This document shows, one piece after another, positions 29,213 through 37,092 of a DNA stretch of 64,000 nt (position 1 is the first letter of the stretch; each line of letters starts with the position of its first letter). The stretch comes from Comamonas odontotermitis. GTDB lineage: Bacteria; Pseudomonadota; Gammaproteobacteria; Burkholderiales; Burkholderiaceae_C. Below the pieces are notes generated by a model. It was not told the origin of the DNA, made no database searches, and saw only the letters and a list, made by a program, of their open reading frames with translations. The stretch is from positions 124,001 through 188,000 of the forward strand of contig NZ_JACHKZ010000005.1 of the NCBI RefSeq assembly GCF_014207855.1, read 5' to 3'. A program made the position numbers and the translations under genes.

Positions 29213-30013
29213 TCAGACATCCGAGACCAGTTCGCGCCGGAACTGCTCGGGAGTCATACCGGTTTCCCGGTGGAACATGGCGATGAAAGCGGAAGCCGTG
29301 CTGTAGCCCAGATCAAAAGCGATTTCCTGCACCGTACGCCCCTGGCCCAATGCCTCCACCGCGCACAGATGACGCAGGCGCTGGCGCCATTCGCCCAAAG
29401 CCATGCCCAGTTCGCGCTGGCAGTGGCGCGCCAGGGTGCGCTCGGTCATGTGAGCCTGCCGCGCCCATTCGGCCACCGAACGGCGGCTTCCCGGATCCGC
29501 GCGCAGGGCATCCAGCACGCCCGCCAGCGCCGCGCTGCTGGGCGAGGGCAGAAAGCTGCCTTCAAAGCGCGCCTGGCACAGCTGATCGACCAGCGCCTGT
29601 GCGAGCCGCAGGTCTTGCGGTGAGCCAGGCACCTGCACCTGGCGCTCGGCAAAATCCGCCAGAATGCTGCGCCCTATGGGGCTGATGCGCAGAATGCAGG
29701 CCTGTTGGGGCAACACATCGCACAGCGCAGGCTGCACGTAGAAGGAGCGGTACACCGCAGCGTGCTGTACATAGCAGCAATGCTCCTGGGCAGGCGGAAT
29801 CCACACCCCATACTGCGGCGGCGCCACCAGATGCTGACCAGCGGTGTCGATGGACATGGTGCCGCAAGCGGTGTAGTTGAGATGGCCCAGGCGGTGGCTG
29901 TGCGGCGCTGCAAAACTGCCTGCTGCAAATTCGTCATAGCGCACCAGATAGGGGCTGGTGACGCTTTCCACATCAAAAATCGGCAAGGAGTGTGCGGCGT
30001 TGGCAGAGGGCAT
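29213..30013 (-). CDS. AraC-family transcriptional regulator
   Basis: The 266-residue protein combines an AraC-type cupin sensor domain (about 25-90; APHSHRLGHLNY, VWIPPAQEH) with a C-terminal double helix-turn-helix (about 165-262; SVAEWARQAHMTERTLARH and IAFDLGYSTASAFIAMFHRE). It is divergent from a DMT exporter with 115 bases between them, suggesting it controls that exporter. ATG 30013 preferred; the frame also opens at TTG 30019. Confidence 0.88.
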   Translation of the reverse strand: MPSANAAHSLPIFDVESVTSPYLVRYDEFAAGSFAAPHSHRLGHLNYTACGTMSIDTAGQHLVAPPQYGVWIPPAQEHCCYVQHAAVYRSFYVQPALCDVLPQQACILRISPIGRSILADFAERQVQVPGSPQDLRLAQALVDQLCQARFEGSFLPSPSSAALAGVLDALRADPGSRRSVAEWARQAHMTERTLARHCQRELGMALGEWRQRLRHLCAVEALGQGRTVQEIAFDLGYSTASAFIAMFHRETGMTPEQFRRELVSDV

Positions 30014-30128
30014 GGTCAAAAAAAGAGAGCGACACGATAGCTTGTCCGAAGCATGGCATGGTTTGTCCGAATTCAGCTATACCTCTCAAATCAGCCACAG
30101 CGATGATAGGGGCAGTGGAAAGCAAACA

Positions 30129-31037
30129 ATGAACTATCTCTACCCTCTTTTTGCCGTGCTGATCTGGTCAGCCAATACCGTCGTCAGCAAACAATCGGCC
30201 GGCGCGATTGCGCCTACGGAAATCGGCTTCCTGCGCTGGGTGCTGGCGGTGCTGATCGTCACCCCGTTACTGCTTCCGGCTGTGTGGCGCAACCGCGCCG
30301 CCGTTCGCCAGCACGCCTGGCAGATTCTGGTGCTGGGCCTTTTGGGCATGGTCGTCTACCAAAGCTGCGCCTACTTTGCCGCGGGCTACACGACAGCCAC
30401 GCACATGGGCATCATCCTCACCCTCTCCCCCATGCTGGTACTGGCCATCTGCGTGGGCCTGCTCGGCCAGCCGCTGACCATGGGCGGTGCGCTGGGCGCC
30501 GTGCTGGCCTTCGGCGGTGTGCTGCTGGTCGTGAGCGAAGGACACCCCGGGCAGCTGCTGGAGCAAGGCCTCAACCGTGGCGACCTGCTGATGCTGCTGG
30601 CCTGCGCAGCGTACGCGGTCTACAACGTACTACTCAAGCGCTGGCACATGCCTGCCATCAGCAGCTGGCAACTGCTGTACCTGCAGATGGTGGTGGCCAT
30701 GGTTGCGCAGTTGCCAATCTACCTTGCATCGCCCAAGATCGGCATCAACGCGCACAACTGGTACATGGTGGCCTATGCGGGCACCATGGCGTCCATCGTG
30801 GCGTCGTGGATGTGGATGACGGCTGTGGTGCGCCTGGGGCCCAGCCGGTCGATCATGTTCTTCAACCTGACGCCACTGTTCACCGCCTTGATTGCAGCCG
30901 CCTGGGCCAAGGAACAGCTGCAGACCTATCTTTGGATTGGCGGCGCGCTCACCATCCTGGGCGTGGTGCTGGCAGAGCGCTGGAAAACACCCGTGCGGCT
31001 GGCCCGATCCGCCGCTGCAAGCACTACATCAGGTTGA
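30129..31037 (+). CDS. DMT-superfamily (EamA) metabolite transporter
   Basis: The 302-residue inner-membrane protein has about ten helices in two EamA repeats (first about 2-135, second about 150-285). It begins MNYLYPLFAVLIWSANTVVSK, the usual EamA opening; TFxEP-type motifs are replaced by TPLFTALIAA. Such carriers export amino acids or small metabolites. The divergent AraC gene is the probable regulator. Its 3' end overlaps the 3' end of the small minus-strand gene at 31024 by 14 bases. Confidence 0.88.
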   Translation: MNYLYPLFAVLIWSANTVVSKQSAGAIAPTEIGFLRWVLAVLIVTPLLLPAVWRNRAAVRQHAWQILVLGLLGMVVYQSCAYFAAGYTTATHMGIILTLSPMLVLAICVGLLGQPLTMGGALGAVLAFGGVLLVVSEGHPGQLLEQGLNRGDLLMLLACAAYAVYNVLLKRWHMPAISSWQLLYLQMVVAMVAQLPIYLASPKIGINAHNWYMVAYAGTMASIVASWMWMTAVVRLGPSRSIMFFNLTPLFTALIAAAWAKEQLQTYLWIGGALTILGVVLAERWKTPVRLARSAAASTTSG

Positions 31038-31185
31038 GGATGCTGTAGCTCATCAACATGAGCAGGCAGACCACCGCCACCAGCATCAGCCACGGCGCCC
31101 AGCGCCGGGACCGCCACGAAAACCCCACCAGCAGCGCCACACAGCAGACAAAAAGCGCCACCATGGTTTGTTGAAATGTGAGCAT
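31024..31185 (-). CDS. Small membrane protein, 53 residues, two TM helices
   Basis: ATG at 31185 is preceded by GGGGGGAC 4 bases upstream. The product starts MLTFQQTMVALFVCCVALL and has two hydrophobic helices (about 8-22 and 32-51) joined by a basic loop (WRSRRWAPW). It converges on and overlaps the EamA gene by 14 bases. No homologue is recognised; the RBS and clean hydrophobic pattern make it a likely real gene. Confidence 0.6.
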   Translation of the reverse strand: MLTFQQTMVALFVCCVALLVGFSWRSRRWAPWLMLVAVVCLLMLMSYSILNLM

Positions 31186-31272
31186 GTCGTCCCCCCTCTT
31201 TCAGCGTTCAGATCGTTGCATGGTAATCGGCAGCGCGCCAGCTGGCCCCGGTACAGCCCAACAGCGCATCTC

Positions 31273-31288
31273 GGAATATTGATATTCC
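31273..31288. promoter_or_regulatory. Inverted repeat upstream of cysK
   Basis: GGAATAT-TG-ATATTCC, perfect 7-base arms, 70 bases before the cysK start. It could be an operator for a LysR-type regulator such as CysB, but I cannot confirm a CysB motif. Confidence 0.4.
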
Positions 31289-31357
31289 ATCCAGGAACAT
31301 GAACTCGTTCACAATGGTCTTCGGTTTTTCGTCTCATCGACTTGCGCAGGAGGTTCC

Positions 31358-32275
31358 ATGAAGTTCGACAACATTTTGCAAACCATCGGCAATACGCCTT
31401 CGATTCACATCAACCGCCTGTTTGGCGCCAATGCGAATGTCTGGATCAAATCCGAGCGCAGCAACCCCGGCGGCTCGATCAAGGACCGCATTGCGCTGGC
31501 CATGGTGGAGGATGCGGAGAAATCCGGAGCGCTCAAGCCCGGCGGCACCATCATCGAGCCCACTAGCGGCAATACAGGCGTGGGCCTGGCCCTGGTAGCC
31601 GCTGTCAAAGGCTACAAGCTGATCCTGGTGATGCCGGAGAGCATGTCGATCGAGCGCCGCCGCCTGATGCTGGCCTACGGCGCGACCTTTGACCTGACAC
31701 CCAAGGAAAAAGGCATGAAAGGGGCCATCGCCCGCGCCGAAGAGCTGGCCGCCAGCACCCCCGGCGCATGGATTCCCCAGCAGTTCGAGAACCCTGCCAA
31801 CGTCGCCGTGCACGAGCGCACCACCGCGCAGGAGATTCTGGCGGACTTTCCCGATGGCCTCGACGCCATCATCACCGGCGTGGGCACCGGCGGCCATCTG
31901 TCGGGCGTCGCTCACGTGCTCAAGGCCAAGTTTCCCCAGCTGAAAGTATTTGCCGTAGAGCCGACTGCCTCACCCGTCATCTCGGGCGGCGCGCCGGCCC
32001 CACACCCGATCCAGGGCATCGGCGCCGGCTTCATTCCGCGCAACCTCGATACCAGCGTGCTGGATGGCGTGATCCAGGTCGATGCCGAACCCGCACGTGA
32101 ATACGCCCGCCGCGCCGCGCGCGAAGAAGGCCTGTTCGTGGGCATCTCGTCCGGAGCCACGCTGGCGGCCATTGCGCAAAAGCTGCCAGAGTTGCCACCC
32201 GGAGCCAAGGTGCTGGGCTTTGCCTACGACACCGGCGAGCGCTACCTGTCCGTCGAAGGCTTTTTGCCCGCCTGA
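31358..32275 (+). CDS. cysK: CysK, cysteine synthase A (O-acetylserine sulfhydrylase)
   Basis: PLP enzyme forming cysteine from O-acetylserine and sulfide. The 305-residue protein has NPGGSIKDR with the PLP lysine K42, [12 protein letters not shown] for the substrate loop, [10 protein letters not shown] for PLP phosphate binding, and [13 protein letters not shown], which favours CysK over CysM. The RBS is AGGAGG 4 bases before the ATG. A strong hairpin terminator follows the stop. Confidence 0.94.
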   Translation: MKFDNILQTIGNTPSIHINRLFGANANVWIKSERSNPGGSIKDRIALAMVEDAEKSGALKPGGTIIEPTSGNTGVGLALVAAVKGYKLILVMPESMSIERRRLMLAYGATFDLTPKEKGMKGAIARAEELAASTPGAWIPQQFENPANVAVHERTTAQEILADFPDGLDAIITGVGTGGHLSGVAHVLKAKFPQLKVFAVEPTASPVISGGAPAPHPIQGIGAGFIPRNLDTSVLDGVIQVDAEPAREYARRAAREEGLFVGISSGATLAAIAQKLPELPPGAKVLGFAYDTGERYLSVEGFLPA

Positions 32276-32296
32276 CAGGGCGCCCTGGCCGCGCAT

Positions 32297-32330
32297 GAAA
32301 AAAGCCGCTCTTGTGAGCGGCTTTTGGTTT
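32297..32330. terminator. Bidirectional terminator between cysK and tctA
   Basis: Stem aaagccgctc/gagcggcttt (32301-32310 with 32315-32324) and loop ttgt, with A-run before and T-rich run after, so it can work for both convergent genes. Confidence 0.85.
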
Positions 32331-32348
32331 TATGGAGCAGGACAAGGC

Positions 32349-33902
32349 TTACTTCGCAATTGCAACACCGCCAGCGGCCGTTTCTTCCTCTACCGCCGCC
32401 TCTACCTGGCGTACACGCGACTTCTTGCGCCACGCAGACCAGGTCACGGCCAACAACAGCAATGCGCTGATACAGACGAAGGTGGCGCTGATGGGGCGCT
32501 GTATGAAAATCATCATATCGCCCCGCGACAGCAAAAGCGCGCGGCGGAAGTTCTCTTCCATCATCGGCCCCAGCACGAAGCCCAGCATGATGGGTGCCAC
32601 CGAGAAATCGAGCACCATCAAAATAGCGCCGATGATGCCGAACGCCAGCACTTCCCAGATATGGAACAAGCTGTTCTGCGTGGTGAACACCCCCACCGCG
32701 ATGAAGAACATGGCCGACGGGAACAGGTACTTGTACGGAACAGCCAGCATCTTCACCCACACGCCGATCAACGGCACATTCAGGATCATCAGAATCACAT
32801 TGCCAATCCAGAAGCTGGCAATCAGACCCCAGAAGATATCCGGATGCTCGGTGATCAGTTGCGGGCCGGGCTGGATACCCTGGATCAGCAGCGCACCCAG
32901 CAGCAGTGCCATCACAGCGTCGCCCGGAATGCCCAGGCTCATGGTGGGGATGAAATCAACCTGCGTCTTGGAATGCGCAGACGCCTCGGGAGCCGCCACG
33001 CCCGCAATCATGCCGGTGCCGAACTTGCTCGGGTCCTTGGCCACTTTCTGCTCCAGCGCATAGGCGATGAAGGTGGTGATCGTAGGGCCCGTACCAGGCA
33101 TCGCGCCAAACAACGTGCCCACTGCCGTGCCGCGCACCATGGGCCAGAAAGCCTCCTTCAGCTCTGCCATTGAAGGCCGCATGTCGCGGATGCGCATCTT
33201 GGTGTTGCTGGTGATCGCCTTCATCTTGTTCACGTTCAGCAGGAAGTCTGCAATGCCGAACAGGCCCATGGCCACGGCCACCATCTCCAGACCATCACTG
33301 AGATCCGGAATATCGAACGCAAAGCGGAAGGTGCCGCTATTCACGTCCGTACCGACCACACCGCACAACAGACCGAACAAGGTCATCGCCACGCCCTTGA
33401 GCGGAGAGCCGCGCGACATGGTCGAGCCCGCCAGCAGGCCCAGCAGCATGATCGAGAACAGCTCTGCGGGGCCAAACTTGAAGGCAATCGTCGTCAGCAG
33501 CGGTGAGGCGAAGATCATCACGATGATGCCGACCGATGCCGCAAAGAACGAACAGATCATCGTGATGCCCAGCGCCGTTCCACCCCTGCCCTTCTTGGTC
33601 ATCGGGTAGCCGTCCAGGCAGGTCACCGCATGCGGCGGATGCGAGGGCAGGTTCAGCAAAATGGCGCCAATGGCTCCACCGTACTGCGAACCATAGAAAA
33701 TCCCCGCCAGCATCAGAATGGCAGGCACGGGATGCATGGTGTAGGTGAGTGGCAACAGGATCGAGATGGCCGACAGCGCGCCCATGCCCGGCAACACGCC
33801 GATCAGGTTGCCCACCAGCACACCAAAGAACGACCACATCAGGTTGTGGCCCTGAAAGGCAATGCCAAAGCCGTACCAGAGGTCTTGCAGTGATTGTCCC
33901 AT
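32349..33902 (-). CDS. tctA: TctA-family large membrane subunit of a tripartite tricarboxylate transporter
   Basis: The 517-residue inner-membrane protein has about 12 helices and TctA signatures: GVLPGMGALSAISILLPLTY near 35-54, YGSQYGGAIGAILLNLPSHP (about 70-89) and PGTGPTITTFIAYALEQ (about 268-284), the two related glycine-rich substrate loops. Works with TctB and an extracytoplasmic TctC protein to import carboxylates using a cation gradient. Gap of 3 bases after tctB. In Comamonas sp. E6 a similar TpiBA pair serves several aromatic-acid binding proteins, so citrate is not the only candidate substrate. Confidence 0.9.
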   Translation of the reverse strand: MGQSLQDLWYGFGIAFQGHNLMWSFFGVLVGNLIGVLPGMGALSAISILLPLTYTMHPVPAILMLAGIFYGSQYGGAIGAILLNLPSHPPHAVTCLDGYPMTKKGRGGTALGITMICSFFAASVGIIVMIFASPLLTTIAFKFGPAELFSIMLLGLLAGSTMSRGSPLKGVAMTLFGLLCGVVGTDVNSGTFRFAFDIPDLSDGLEMVAVAMGLFGIADFLLNVNKMKAITSNTKMRIRDMRPSMAELKEAFWPMVRGTAVGTLFGAMPGTGPTITTFIAYALEQKVAKDPSKFGTGMIAGVAAPEASAHSKTQVDFIPTMSLGIPGDAVMALLLGALLIQGIQPGPQLITEHPDIFWGLIASFWIGNVILMILNVPLIGVWVKMLAVPYKYLFPSAMFFIAVGVFTTQNSLFHIWEVLAFGIIGAILMVLDFSVAPIMLGFVLGPMMEENFRRALLLSRGDMMIFIQRPISATFVCISALLLLAVTWSAWRKKSRVRQVEAAVEEETAAGGVAIAK

Positions 33903-33905
33903 GGC

Positions 33906-34388
33906 TCACATCCCCCACTTGAAGAGCGGCATCTGCACCTGCAGCGCCCACCAGAAGATCACCACCGCCACGATCATCATCGACATCGCCAGCACAAAGC
34001 TCGCAATCACACTGTTGTTGCGGTCGCCCAGTGCACTGATGAAGACAATGGCGAAGGTCGCGGGCAACAGGCCCAGGTACTCGCCACAGAAGTAGAACGC
34101 CACCGTCCCCAAAATGATGCAGACCGCGCCGCGAAAATCCGGAATGTCGTGGTTATGGCCTACCAGGGCGGCCTCGCCTCCGCTCGGCTTCTTCTTGGCA
34201 GTGAGTGCGATCAGCACGCCCGTCAGCGCCAGCAGTACACCGACCGCAAAGGGGAAGTAACCGGGCCCCATATGGTCCAGCGAGCCGATGTTGTAATTGC
34301 GCGCAGCGTAGGCAGCGCTGCCCCCGACCAGCACCATCAAGGCGCCGCCGTAGTAATCCTTGTTGTAGCTTTTTTTGCCGGAGCTCAT
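33906..34388 (-). CDS. tctB: TctB-family small membrane subunit
   Basis: ATG at 34388 (GGGAG upstream) gives 160 residues with four membrane helices; NKDYYGGALMVLVG and GPGYFPFAVGVLLALTG near the start are the TctB signature. The open frame extends 44 codons upstream without similarity. Paired with tctA. No tctC follows or precedes. Confidence 0.88.
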   Translation of the reverse strand: MSSGKKSYNKDYYGGALMVLVGGSAAYAARNYNIGSLDHMGPGYFPFAVGVLLALTGVLIALTAKKKPSGGEAALVGHNHDIPDFRGAVCIILGTVAFYFCGEYLGLLPATFAIVFISALGDRNNSVIASFVLAMSMMIVAVVIFWWALQVQMPLFKWGM

Positions 34389-34537
34389 GACAGCTCCCTG
34401 GCGGGTAACCCCCGCAATTGCGCCGCGTGCGGCGCCGACCATGCATGCAGCATCTTCGTCTCCTTTTTGTTGCAGTTTCGTTGGAAAGTCTAGAAAACGA
34501 AGCTTCCAAACTGCTGCCAAAAACGGAGCCGATCCTC

Positions 34538-34568
34538 AAAATACGTGTATCTACGTAGAAATTGTCAG
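34538..34568 (-). promoter_or_regulatory. Possible promoter for tctBA
   Basis: Minus strand CTGACA (34568-34563) as -35 and TATTTT (34543-34538) as -10, spacer 19 bases. Lies in the 182-base gap between tctE and tctB, suggesting tctBA can be transcribed separately. A TACGT...ACGTA motif sits in the spacer. Weak. Confidence 0.3.
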
Positions 34569-34570
34569 TT

Positions 34571-36082
34571 TCATGAAAGCTTTTCTGGCACTGACTGGGC
34601 CAGTGGCAAACGTATGTAGACGCTCAACCCGCGGCCGCCTTCGCCATCTGCCAACAGCACCTCACCATGCATGCGTCGCGCATAGGCGCGCGCAATGGCC
34701 AGCCCAAGACCAGAGCCGGTAGTCTGCATATCTGCAGCGCCGGATGGCAATCGCTCAAACCTCGCAAACGCGCGCTCACGGTCTGCAACAGCGATTCCCG
34801 GGCCGTTGTCCTGCACCAGTATTTGCACCTGCTCGGCCTGCACCTGCACCAGAACACTGATTCGGCCGTCTGCCGGGGTATAGAGAATGGCGTTATGCAC
34901 GATATTGGCCAGCAACTCGTACAAGGCATTGCCGCTGGCTGTGACAGGAGCAACGGGTTCAGGCGCACCTGGTAGCGCATCGTCCGGGTCAAAATCTTCG
35001 CCACGCGCATCGACAAAACCCAGGTCCTGCTGCTTTTCCAGCGCCAGCGGCAAATGTGCCAGCACCACCTCACGCGCGACTGCGTTGGCATCACAGTACG
35101 GGGGCTGCGGTGCCTCCTGAACAGGCTGGCTGGCATTGGCCAGGGCGAGCAATTGCTCCGCAACCCGGCGGCTGCGCTGCAGTTGCTGCCGCATGCTCAG
35201 CAGACTGGCGCGAATAGCTGCGGGGTCACTCTCGCGCAACGCATAGCCAGCCTGCGTGGTCATGATGGCAAGCGGTGTGCGCAGCTGGTGTGAGGCATCT
35301 GCCAGAAACTGCCGCTGCGCCTGTAAGGCATCGCGCTGCTGTGCCAGGTGTTCGTTCATCGCATCGACCAGAGGCCGCACTTCGGCAGGAACATGGCTCG
35401 TATCCAGCGGCTGCAGGTCATCGCTGCCACGCTCACGAACGGTACGGCGCAAGGCCTGCAAAGGCCGCAATCCCCAGCCAATGCCAAACCACACCACCAG
35501 AATCAGCACCACCAGGGTGCGTGCATCACGCCACAGCGTCTCCCACACCAGGTCTTGCAGCACGCCGCTCACGCGTCTGGTGTCTTGGGCCGTCTGGATC
35601 AGCACACGCCACTCCTGACCATCACGGTCATGCACGACCCGCAACAGGGCAGCGATGCGCACCGGCTGGCCCTTCACATTGGCGTTGTAGAAACGGCGGT
35701 CACCATCGGCACCATGCATGAAACCGCTCGAAAGCTGGCCAGCAGCATCGGGAGGCGACGGAAACGAGGCAGCCCCCATCAGTACGCGCTGGCGGCTGCC
35801 ATCGGGCGCCTGCATTGCAACGCGCAAATACTTGTGCTGGCCGTTGACGGCTTCAAACATTGAAATGATGTGAAATGGCGCCGTGAGCGTGACTGCCCCG
35901 TCTTCGTCCCAGCCCAGGCTGTCGGCCAGCGCCTGGGCGGGCTCCAGCAGGCTTTGGTCATAAGCCCTGTCAAGCTCACGCCTGAGGCTGGCCGAATCGC
36001 GCCAGCTGTCGAATACAAACAGACCGACCAACACCGGCACCAGCACCCACAGCAGCCGCCAACGCAGCCCGCGCCAGTTCAT
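34571..36082 (-). CDS. tctE: TctE-like sensor histidine kinase
   Basis: The 503-residue kinase has TM1 at about 8-24, a periplasmic domain of about 165 residues typical of TctE kinases (2CSK_N type), TM2 near 190-208, HAMP-like region, HisKA with H in DASHQLRTPLAIM (about 265-277), and HATPase with N in IVHNAILYTP, DNGPGIA and GSGLGLAIA. Its ATG overlaps the regulator stop as ATGA. Probably senses a carboxylate and controls transporter genes. Confidence 0.88.
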   Translation of the reverse strand: MNWRGLRWRLLWVLVPVLVGLFVFDSWRDSASLRRELDRAYDQSLLEPAQALADSLGWDEDGAVTLTAPFHIISMFEAVNGQHKYLRVAMQAPDGSRQRVLMGAASFPSPPDAAGQLSSGFMHGADGDRRFYNANVKGQPVRIAALLRVVHDRDGQEWRVLIQTAQDTRRVSGVLQDLVWETLWRDARTLVVLILVVWFGIGWGLRPLQALRRTVRERGSDDLQPLDTSHVPAEVRPLVDAMNEHLAQQRDALQAQRQFLADASHQLRTPLAIMTTQAGYALRESDPAAIRASLLSMRQQLQRSRRVAEQLLALANASQPVQEAPQPPYCDANAVAREVVLAHLPLALEKQQDLGFVDARGEDFDPDDALPGAPEPVAPVTASGNALYELLANIVHNAILYTPADGRISVLVQVQAEQVQILVQDNGPGIAVADRERAFARFERLPSGAADMQTTGSGLGLAIARAYARRMHGEVLLADGEGGRGLSVYIRLPLAQSVPEKLS

Positions 36083-36774
36083 GGCGCAACCGGGCCACTC
36101 AGCAGATTCTGGGTAGGCTCCAGCATATAGCCCAGCCCACGCACCGTGACGATGTGCACATCGCTGCCCGCCAGTTTACGGCGCAGTCGGTGCAGCACCT
36201 GCTCAATGGCATCGGGGCCAACCGCGCTCTCCTGCGGAAATACCTTGGCCGCCAGCCGTGCCTTGCCCACGGGCGCGCCGATGCGCGCCACCAGGCCTTC
36301 CAGCGCCGCATGCTCGCGCGGTGTCAGGCTGAGCACAACATCGGCCAGCCAGAAAGTGCCATGGTTGCCGTCATACCGCAGCGATCCACATTCCACCTGC
36401 GGTTGCGCCCTGCCCTGGCTGCGCCGGTGCAACGCAGCAAGCCGCGCTTCCAGCTCCGCCAGCTCAAAGGGTTTGGTCAGGTAATCATCCGCGCCACGGT
36501 GCAGGCCTTCCACGCGGTCTTGCACCGCTCCCTGGGCGGTCAATACCAGCACCGGCACGCGATTGCCTCGGGCGCGCACGGCAGACAGCCAGTCAAAGCC
36601 ATGCTGGTCAGGTAGTTGCAGATCCAGCACCACCACATCAAAGCTGCCATCCTGCAGCAATGTGGTGGCCAGCGCTGCGTTGTGTGCGTGCTCGACGCTG
36701 ATGTTGGACTGCTTGAGCGCCCGCGCCAGCCAGTTCGCCATTTCCAGCTCGTCTTCAATCAGCAGTATGCGCAT
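36079..36774 (-). CDS. tctD: TctD-like OmpR-family response regulator
   Basis: The 231-residue protein has a receiver domain (D51 in VVVLDLQLP, K101 in YLTKPF) and a C-terminal winged helix (about 125-220; SLTPREHAALEGL, VLHRLRRKL, VTVRGLGYML). First of tctD-tctE, upstream of tctBA on the same strand. Regulators of this type activate tricarboxylate transporter operons. Confidence 0.9.
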   Translation of the reverse strand: MRILLIEDELEMANWLARALKQSNISVEHAHNAALATTLLQDGSFDVVVLDLQLPDQHGFDWLSAVRARGNRVPVLVLTAQGAVQDRVEGLHRGADDYLTKPFELAELEARLAALHRRSQGRAQPQVECGSLRYDGNHGTFWLADVVLSLTPREHAALEGLVARIGAPVGKARLAAKVFPQESAVGPDAIEQVLHRLRRKLAGSDVHIVTVRGLGYMLEPTQNLLSGPVAP

Positions 36775-36865
36775 GTTGGTCTCTTAGACTTCCGGAGGAG
36801 ATCGCAATCCCCCCCGCATTAACCCCCGCATCATACGGCGGCGCACACACTGGCGCCGATTCTCA

Positions 36866-36979
36866 TCATTCCGCAATGGGCTCCGGCACCCCGGGAGAAG
36901 GAACCGGCGGCGGTACAGGCTGCGGTGGCGGGTCTTGTATGGGCGGCTGGCCCGGGTGCTTCGGGTCTATGGTCATCAT
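36866..36979 (-). CDS. Proline-rich 37-residue peptide gene
   Basis: ATG at 36979 has GAGG 5 bases upstream (8 bases for the second ATG). The product starts MMTIDPKHPGQPPIQDPPPQ and is about 40% proline, without signal peptide or TM helix. The open frame runs upstream, but the strong RBS marks this start. Unknown function; it lies between uvrA and tctD and points leftwards like uvrA, of which it is 113 bases upstream in coordinates but downstream in transcription. Confidence 0.5.
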   Translation of the reverse strand: MMTIDPKHPGQPPIQDPPPQPVPPPVPSPGVPEPIAE

Positions 36980-37092
36980 GTGTACCTCGGCTGCATCGCA
37001 AAACGGGCTCTCCATTGTGCCCACAATGCAGCGCTGCGCCCTGTCAGCCAGCAGCGCAGCCTGAGAAGCCACCAGACCCTACCCTGCGCACT

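Noticed and set aside
34389..34570. A missing tctC in the gap between tctE and tctB
   Set aside because: The gap is only 182 bases, far too short for a binding protein of about 320 residues, and no remnant is visible.
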